DNA of 20,398 bases, taken from positions 1 to 20,398 of the IMG/VR virus record IMGVR_UViG_3300030382_003232; one strand, given 5' to 3'. Below are positions 16,312-20,398 of the stretch, piece by piece. Below the pieces are notes generated by a model. The model made no database searches. It saw nothing but the letters and a program-made list of their open reading frames with translations, and was not told where the DNA came from. Made by a program: the position numbers and the translations under genes. The stretch is from a virus. Every line of letters starts with the position of its first letter. Position 1 is the first letter of the stretch.

Positions 16312-17820
16312 TTACATAGTCAACCAATCAAGTATTTTTCTTTTCTTCTTCTTTACTGTTCCATCCAGACTTGTTCTCTTACATGGAAAGGCTTTATCCA
16401 AGGCAATCCAGACAGCATCCATTATATCATCATGCCTTCCCCTTGGATAACTTAAGAACTCTTTTTGTGCAGTTATATCCTCTGGTCTAAAGTAAAACTC
16501 TTTCTTAGCAAGTATAGGAACAAGACTTATTAAACGCTCTGATTTACGAGAGCGAGGCTTTACCCCAGTCTCTAAACCGGGTATGTATAGATTTTGTTCC
16601 AGCATTTGTTTACGGACTGCACTCCTTAAAGCTTCCTGATAAGCTGTAGTCTCTATCTTCATTCTGCGAGGTTTGTACTTTTTAAATGTCTTAATGATGA
16701 TGTCAGGCTGGAGAGCAGGGTCGAGCCGAGTACGGTAAATATCGAGTATATACTTATTGTTGTCGCTATCAACACCAATAGTAGCAATAACAAAATAGTC
16801 CGCACGAGCAGATAAACTACTTGCAGGGTCAATCCCGCAGTAGACTTCAATTGGTTTAACATCTTCTCCTTCTCCTGTCTCTTTAACTAAACATGGTTGT
16901 CCCATCCTCCGTTCAAATTCATAATGATGTAATTGTATATATTCAGGTTTAAATGGAGCATCATCAGGAGATTGGGCTATATTCATATATTCCTGATAGA
17001 ACCCATTTATATTCCCTACACTCTGAAACTCTTCCTTTATCTGTAGGATACGCTCTATTGGGAATCTCTGGGGCCAGATACTCTCTTCATCATCATTCCA
17101 GATACTGTACCAGAGCACTGCCCATGCTTTAGACTCTTTTGCCCAACAAAGAAAGCAGTCTTCACTAATTACTGTACCAATCATGACTATTCTACCATCA
17201 TCAGACAATGAAGGTATCACAGCCTCAGTCATCCACTTCCTATTCTTTACTCTTCCCTCAGGAGTAAAGGCATTCAGCTCAGACTCAAAGTCATCTACTA
17301 TAATAAGATTAGGTCGTGTGTCCCCCTCAATAAACCCTCTTACTCTTTGTCCAGTACCTACTGCTATAATCCTAGTACCATTAGCCAGTATAATATCAGA
17401 ATTTGTCCATCTCTTTGCAGTTCTTTGGGAAAAATCACCAAAGACAGTCTTAAACTTGTCAGAATGGTCAAGATGGTACTTTATCCTTGAAAGAAAGTTT
17501 ACACTCTGGGACTGTGATTCTGAGATAATAACGATAAATAAGTCTTCATCATCACTTTTAAAGGCTGCTCTATGAAGAGGAAGGAATAGTGAGACAGCTG
17601 TTGACTTAGCTGTTCCCCGAGGTGCTGCTATTAAAACTCGAGATATTGCCTTATTAGCTATGTGGCTATAGATTTCACCGTGGAAAGGTGGAGTAGTACG
17701 CTTAGCAGCAGTCGGGAAACAATATCTTCCGAATAGACCTATATTATTCTTTAACTTCTTTAGCGCTTGGAGCTTTTCGTAACGCTCCTCGTAATCATTT
17801 ACTACTGGTTTCTCCAGCAT
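16312..17820 (-). CDS. terL: Terminase large subunit (packaging ATPase and nuclease)
   Basis: All expected motifs are visible (numbered from ATG 17820). Walker A is APRGTAKST at 66-74, with K72. Walker B is LIIVDD at 172-177. A coupling-type segment MIGTVISEDC follows near 213. The RNase H-like nuclease has its acidic residues in CGIDPASS (D331), IETTAYQ (E390) and HDDIMDAVWIAL (D464/D465/D468). The length (502 aa) is normal. The enzyme powers DNA into the prohead through the portal and cuts the concatemer. I chose ATG 17820 because SD AGGT lies at good spacing; a TTG six bases upstream (17826) is the alternative. It overlaps the probable small subunit by 26 bases. No key residue is missing. 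Confidence 0.95.
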   Translation of the reverse strand: MLEKPVVNDYEERYEKLQALKKLKNNIGLFGRYCFPTAAKRTTPPFHGEIYSHIANKAISRVLIAAPRGTAKSTAVSLFLPLHRAAFKSDDEDLFIVIISESQSQSVNFLSRIKYHLDHSDKFKTVFGDFSQRTAKRWTNSDIILANGTRIIAVGTGQRVRGFIEGDTRPNLIIVDDFESELNAFTPEGRVKNRKWMTEAVIPSLSDDGRIVMIGTVISEDCFLCWAKESKAWAVLWYSIWNDDEESIWPQRFPIERILQIKEEFQSVGNINGFYQEYMNIAQSPDDAPFKPEYIQLHHYEFERRMGQPCLVKETGEGEDVKPIEVYCGIDPASSLSARADYFVIATIGVDSDNNKYILDIYRTRLDPALQPDIIIKTFKKYKPRRMKIETTAYQEALRSAVRKQMLEQNLYIPGLETGVKPRSRKSERLISLVPILAKKEFYFRPEDITAQKEFLSYPRGRHDDIMDAVWIALDKAFPCKRTSLDGTVKKKKRKILDWLTM

Positions 17821-18568
17821 CCTCAACTACCTGCGTAGCTATTAGTTTCTTTTCTTCCTCGCTTATCTCGTCAAGCATCTTCTTAGTGGATACAGCCTCT
17901 ATAGAAGTAGTGGTCTTGGTCAATGCCTTGTCCTTCATGCCATGCATATCCTGTAGATTCTCCACAGCTCGCATAATATTGGAAACATCCTTCTTACCCT
18001 TAGCCAACTCAATGGCATCTCCAAGTAGTTCCATTGTCCAGTCCGCTGTATAACCATGCTCATTCAGGAGCTTTTGTAATTCATCTCTTACCATATCTCT
18101 AAATACCTCAGTTTTCATTCTACGTTTCCAAGACATATGCATCTTATCAGTCAATGAACCCATAGCAAGGTCAATTGCCAAGTCTTTATTCATTGTCTGT
18201 GCGTAGCACATAGCAAGGTTTCTCATTTTTTCCTGCTTCTTTGCACCTGACAGATAAGGATTCCCCTTAAGAGTATGAGGAGTAATCCTCCCTTTAACAT
18301 TAAACTTTGTAGTAGGGTACTTTGGATTCCACATAAAATAACCCCAAGGCAAACGGAGATATACAGTATGAGCACCCCTGTCATTAGGATACTTTGTCCT
18401 TTTAATAACCTTAGCACAGAACCCATCATCAGATAAAGCCCAGTCACCAACCCTTGCATCTTTCCAGTGAACATACTCTTTACCCTGTTTATCCATTTCA
18501 TCCTGCTCATAAACCTCGTATTCAGTAGGAGCATCGTCACCGCGGTGCTTTATATTAACTGTAAACAT
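17795..18568 (-). CDS. terS: Probable terminase small subunit with N-terminal extra domain
   Basis: The C-terminal two thirds are helical and follow a terminase small subunit pattern: TEVFRDMVRDELQKLLNEHG (153-172), then WTMELLGDAIELAKGKKDVS and IMRAVENLQDMHGMKD, as in subunits that end with an 'A...K.D.S...RA...L..MHGM' helix pair. Residues about 31-95 look like a separate small beta domain with many aromatics (HWKDARVGDWALSDDGFCAK; TVYLRLPWGYFMW). The small subunit recognises the packaging site and regulates the large subunit. The gene directly precedes terL with overlap, the usual place, and its ATG abuts the endolysin TAG. The role rests on context plus pattern. The tail after 215 is disordered. 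Confidence 0.7.
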   Translation of the reverse strand: MFTVNIKHRGDDAPTEYEVYEQDEMDKQGKEYVHWKDARVGDWALSDDGFCAKVIKRTKYPNDRGAHTVYLRLPWGYFMWNPKYPTTKFNVKGRITPHTLKGNPYLSGAKKQEKMRNLAMCYAQTMNKDLAIDLAMGSLTDKMHMSWKRRMKTEVFRDMVRDELQKLLNEHGYTADWTMELLGDAIELAKGKKDVSNIMRAVENLQDMHGMKDKALTKTTTSIEAVSTKKMLDEISEEEKKLIATQVVEDAGETSSK

Positions 18569-18961
18569 CTACTCTCGAATCTCAAAATGAGGAAAATCAT
18601 CAAACTTATTATCGTTTACTTCCCAATTCTGGTTCCAGTCACCACCCCATCTTAGATTTATACCCATACTTTTGGCTATCCCGAGTACAAAGCCTGCAAA
18701 TAATGTGAACCTTTCCCTATCTGACCAATCAACAGGGTAAGGCACAACATCCACAGCATTGCTAGGAGAATTGTTATGACGACCCTTAGGAAATGTAACC
18801 TTTGTCTTCCCTTCTTTGTAAAGCGCATTCTGACGATTTTTGCCTCTATGACCTTCCAGTACAGAACAATCCACCGTCTTGATAACTTCATTGAATACCT
18901 CCTGTAATTCGTCCCTACAGGTTGATAATTGATTCGTTGACTTAGCTCCGAACTTAGGCAT
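18569..18961 (-). CDS. M15-family peptidoglycan endopeptidase (endolysin)
   Basis: The 130-residue protein fits the compact phage M15 (VanY-like / L-alanyl-D-glutamate) peptidases. VLEGHRGKNRQNALYKEGKT lies at 34-53. The zinc site is GRHNNSPSNAVDVVPYP, with H62 and D71, and the third ligand is H125 in FPHFEI; D108 in RWGGDW and E127 are candidate catalytic acids. There is no signal peptide, so release would need a holin, and none is seen in the window. It would cut peptide bonds in cell-wall stems at lysis, or act from the virion during entry. It lies between a basic protein gene and terS, an unusual place, because lysis genes are more often elsewhere. The start at ATG 18961 has AGGGGA upstream. 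Confidence 0.9.
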   Translation of the reverse strand: MPKFGAKSTNQLSTCRDELQEVFNEVIKTVDCSVLEGHRGKNRQNALYKEGKTKVTFPKGRHNNSPSNAVDVVPYPVDWSDRERFTLFAGFVLGIAKSMGINLRWGGDWNQNWEVNDNKFDDFPHFEIRE

Positions 18962-18963
18962 CT

Positions 18964-19386
18964 TTAATCATCCCCTAAGTCCCTATCCCTAGCTTTCCCA
19001 TATTTCCTATGGTAATCACTCGAAGGCTTCATTGGCTTCTTAATTTGGGTATTAGCCGTTGGTCTGCTCATTCTTTTTAACTTCTCCTGCTCACGAGTAG
19101 AGGTTCCCCTTGTTGCCTTTGCAATCTGTCTCTCTCTCCCACCACCTTTACCTTTAGGAGCCTGATAACCTTTCTTAGGTTTAACAGCTTTCCTCTTCAC
19201 AGACCTAGGACCTGCAGCTCTATTAGCTGCCTTAGCCGTATTACTCTGTGCCTTAGCCTTCGCTATGGTAGAAGTAGCCATTTTTCTTAATCCAGAAGAA
19301 TCAGTCCCCATCCTTATTGCTGTCTTCTTCATCTTAATAGAGCTCAAAGCTCCAGTAAGAATCCTCCTTGCTAAGCTAATAGTCAC
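18964..19386 (-). CDS. Very basic Lys/Arg/Ala-rich protein, about 140 aa
   Basis: I chose GTG 19386 as the start because SD GGAGG lies exactly five bases upstream; an in-frame TTG (19398) overlaps that SD and is less likely. The protein is strongly basic and low in complexity: TISLARRILTGALSSIKMKK, TIAKAKAQSNTAKAANRAAG, SVKRKAVKPKKGYQAPKGKG, and the end DYHRKYGKARDRDLGDD. Composition resembles histone-like tails or ribosomal-protein extensions, so nucleic-acid binding is plausible, but no domain is recognised. It overlaps the DUF305 gene end by 11 bases and precedes the endolysin by two bases, so it belongs to the same operon. Confidence 0.6.
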   Translation of the reverse strand: MTISLARRILTGALSSIKMKKTAIRMGTDSSGLRKMATSTIAKAKAQSNTAKAANRAAGPRSVKRKAVKPKKGYQAPKGKGGGRERQIAKATRGTSTREQEKLKRMSRPTANTQIKKPMKPSSDYHRKYGKARDRDLGDD

Positions 19387-19726
19387 GCTTTCCTCCAATT
19401 TTATGTAACTTTTTGTATTTATACAACCTTTTGAGCTTCTCCATAATCTCTATCTCTTTCCTCTGAGATTCTACTATCCCAACCAGAAGTTCGTGTAATT
19501 CCTGTGGAAGTTCTTCGTTCTCGTCTACCAGAGATTTCACCATCATTATAGCCCCTTTATGGTGAGGAATCATCTTAGTTAAAAAAGATAACTCATCCTT
19601 AACCATATGTTGGCTCATGTTCATATCAAATTCAGCCTTATCCTCAGCCGTTCTTTGGTAAAACTTGGGGGCTATTCTTTTGAAGAGCCTCTTTAGCTTA
19701 CCTGTTTGTATTTTTCCTCTTTTCAA
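19376..19726 (-). CDS. DUF305-type protein, 116 aa (start uncertain)
   Basis: Residues about 35-98 carry the DUF305 signature: MNMSQHMVKDELSFLTKMIP, then HHKGAIMMVKSL, then IVESQRKEIEIMEKLKRL. The motif MIPHH.GAI.M with a later Q..EI..M is diagnostic. Members of the family are small four-helix proteins rich in Met and His, some linked to copper binding; H40, M41, M52, H55, H56, M61, M62 and M95 are present here. Unlike many bacterial members there is no signal peptide, so the product should be cytoplasmic or virion-borne. The N-terminal ~34 residues are basic. The longest frame starts at TTG 19726 without a good SD; ATG at residue 35 (19624) is an alternative. It overlaps the upstream 63-aa ORF. 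Confidence 0.75.
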   Translation of the reverse strand: MKRGKIQTGKLKRLFKRIAPKFYQRTAEDKAEFDMNMSQHMVKDELSFLTKMIPHHKGAIMMVKSLVDENEELPQELHELLVGIVESQRKEIEIMEKLKRLYKYKKLHKIGGKRDY

Positions 19727-19889
19727 ACCAATCTTTTACATCAGTAAATAATTTAAGACGGTTCTCCCGGCTCCTGAATCCATTTATCTCAGCTAATGAC
19801 TTGTAAAGGTTTTGGTAATCTAACTTCCCACTAGAAGTTAGATATTTCTCGTCCCAATTACGAGTCGCAGACTTATAAAAAGTAGTTAT
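19698..19889 (-). CDS. 63-aa ORF with apparent ATA start
   Basis: Reading from 19889, the frame is TTFYKSATRNWDEKYLTSSG, then KLDYQNLYKSLAEINGFRSR, then LKLFTDVKDWFEKRKNTNR, ending in TAA. The composition is protein-like, helical and charged. The frame contains no ATG, GTG or TTG at all, and a TAA closes it two codons upstream of the ATA at 19889-19887. That ATA has an excellent SD (AGAGGT, 19895-19900) with a five-base spacer, exactly where a start codon should be. It may use AUA initiation, or carry an ATG-to-ATA change or sequencing error. It overlaps the DUF305 frame by 29 bases in the +1 frame. No family is recognised. Confidence 0.5.
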   Translation of the reverse strand: MTTFYKSATRNWDEKYLTSSGKLDYQNLYKSLAEINGFRSRENRLKLFTDVKDWFEKRKNTNR

Positions 19890-19894
19890 GTCTT

Positions 19895-19900
19895 ACCTCT
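19895..19900 (-). promoter_or_regulatory. Shine-Dalgarno of first late gene (AGAGGT)
   Basis: AGAGGT lies five bases before an ATA codon at 19889 that opens a 63-codon frame. It decides the likely start of that gene because no standard start codon exists in the frame. Confidence 0.5.
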
Positions 19901-20100
19901 ATAATTAATTAACTAAAAAAACACACCACAAGTTTACAATCTTTTTATTAGACATACCATCTTTATTATTATCGCTGTAAAAAAAATAATAGCTACACTT
20001 AGCTATGAGTGGCCACTCCTATTGAACTCCTCTTTAAAGTTTGGGTAAGCAATCCTAAATCCCAAAAATTATTCTAGAGTGGGTTTACCTGATATACATT
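19901..20100. other. AT-rich divergent intergenic region
   Basis: No supported gene is seen. GC is about 22% in 19,901-19,980. It carries T/A runs and lies directly upstream of the leftward late genes, so a late promoter would be expected here. I could not find a -10/-35 pair good enough to call. It contains the hexamer TAGCTA twice (19990-19995 and 20000-20005), separated by CACT, and a 12-bp palindrome at 20007-20018. A 16-codon frame (19905-19955) has a weak SD and is not called. Confidence 0.5.
20007..20018. promoter_or_regulatory. 12-bp perfect palindrome, operator-like
   Basis: GAGTGGCCACTC is a perfect palindrome between the divergent genes, next to a doubled TAGCTA. A dimeric regulator site is plausible but unproven; short palindromes also occur by chance. 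Confidence 0.3.
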
Positions 20101-20300
20101 GCATGGTACCCATGCGTTTTTCGCCCCGCGGGGGTCGAAGCCCGTTGAATTGGCATTCAACCAATTCGTTCCTCATGGGCTGGTTGACTACCAATGAACT
20201 CAACGCTCTTCGCCCCAGCTCTCGGGGCTCATCCGCTCACTCGTACCTCGCTCGCTCTCCCCCTCTCACCTCTGCGAGCAGATGTGATACATCATATCTG
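20101..20300 (+). ncRNA. GC-rich multi-hairpin element, possible structured RNA
   Basis: About 61% GC in 20,121-20,280, against 22% in nearby DNA, and no convincing ORF. Hairpins visible in order are: 20101-20115 (GCATGG/CCATGC, loop TAC); 20120-20139 (TTCGCCCC/GGGG-T-CGAA, one bulge); 20144-20161 (GTTGAAT/ATTCAAC), which competes with 20147-20167 (GAATTGG/CCAATTC); 20183-20204 (GTTGA/TCAAC); 20212-20228 (GCCCC/GGGGC); 20250-20279 (GCTCGC/GCGAGC, pyrimidine-rich 18-base loop); and 20279-20300. It precedes a rightward gene by 64 bases. It could be a leader RNA, a small RNA, a replication origin or a packaging site. The strand is assumed from the downstream gene; the stems also form on the other strand. 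Confidence 0.45.
20279..20300. promoter_or_regulatory. 22-bp near-palindrome upstream of rightward gene
   Basis: A dyad of nine paired positions (one G-T) encloses a four-base centre; arms begin CAGATGTGA and end TCATATCTG. It lies 64 bases before the rightward start codon. It may be a repressor operator or a final hairpin of the structured element. Confidence 0.35.
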
Positions 20301-20350
20301 TAAGCAAGGGAAGTACACAGCATCAAGCAAGTGTGAACCTATCTTAGAAT

Positions 20351-20356
20351 AAGGAG
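20351..20356 (+). promoter_or_regulatory. Shine-Dalgarno of rightward gene (AAGGAG)
   Basis: AAGGAG is eight bases before ATG 20365, a standard spacing. It supports the start of the gene cut by the right edge. Confidence 0.75.
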
Positions 20357-20364
20357 TGTTGATA

Positions 20365-20398
20365 ATGTCTGGTATTAAGAAAGTAGTTGTTACCTTAA
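20365..20398 (+). CDS. Start of rightward gene, 5' end only
   Basis: ATG 20365 has AAGGAG eight bases upstream and reads MSGIKKVVVTL before the window ends. Eleven residues are too few to assign a family. It is the only supported plus-strand gene and is divergent from the late cluster, so it may open a different (early or middle) transcription unit. Confidence 0.6.
   Translation, partial: MSGIKKVVVTL

Noticed and set aside
17824-17826. TTG as the terL start
   Set aside because: ATG at 17820 in the same frame has better SD spacing; TTG would sit only two to three bases from the SD.
19905-19955. A 16-codon minus-strand peptide (MSNKKIVNLWCVFLVN) ahead of the late genes
   Set aside because: Weak SD and too short to distinguish from chance; a leader peptide is possible but unsupported.
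20140-20210. tRNA-like arms on the minus strand (a 7-base acceptor-like pair GTTGAGT/ATTCAAC and a T-arm-like stem-loop)
   Set aside because: No anticodon stem forms, the D arm is too short and the T loop lacks the TTC consensus. The similarity is better explained by overlapping inverted repeats.
20079-20303. A 74-codon plus-strand frame with a GTG start
   Set aside because: No SD, a composition unlike the other genes (Ser/Arg/Pro/Leu, typical of GC-rich non-coding DNA), and it overlaps the hairpin element.
20340-20350. A sigma-70-like -10 box ahead of the rightward gene
   Set aside because: TAGAAT-like bases are present, but no -35 at proper spacing is visible, so no promoter was called.

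Overview
The window looks like the late (virion) gene cluster of a tailed bacteriophage, most likely short-tailed (podovirus-like), from an AT-rich uncultured source. Every recognisable gene from about 19,890 down to position 1 lies on the minus strand, packed tightly with stop/start overlaps and good Shine-Dalgarno (SD) sequences. A rightward gene begins at the right edge. A peptidoglycan-type M15 endopeptidase and the strong SD sites point to a bacterial host; the host group cannot be read from the sequence.

Layout in order of leftward transcription. (1) 19,890-20,364: a gene-free divergent region, with an AT-rich half (about 22% GC in 19,901-19,980) beside a GC-rich half (about 61% in 20,121-20,280) full of hairpins. 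(2) 19,889-18,569: four small genes, namely a 63-residue ORF whose only plausible start is ATA, a DUF305-type protein, a very basic protein, and an M15-family endolysin. (3) 18,568-16,312: probable small terminase followed by a clear large terminase. (4) 16,269-10,579: unknown 197-aa protein, P22-type portal, scaffold-like protein, major capsid protein resembling the SU10/DUF5309 group, and a probable decoration protein. (5) 10,531-7,064: a 43-aa basic ORF whose start codon lies in a strong hairpin, a 513-aa protein with a long hendecad coiled coil, a 154-aa protein, and a head-tail adaptor that appears split into two coupled genes. (6) 7,063-1: tail fibre/appendage genes, ending in a LamG-domain protein cut by the window edge.

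These genes describe virion building. TerS/TerL cut and package DNA through the portal into a shell made by scaffold, capsid protein and decoration protein. The adaptor closes the head, the fibres and LamG protein would bind the host surface, and the M15 enzyme would degrade the wall. No tape-measure, sheath or tail-tube gene is visible, which supports a short tail, although the left edge is open. No integrase, tRNA, CRISPR array, insertion sequence or replication gene was found.

The points most worth following up are the structured GC-rich element at 20,101-20,300, the ATA-start ORF with its DUF305 neighbour, the split adaptor, and the hairpin-embedded 43-aa gene.
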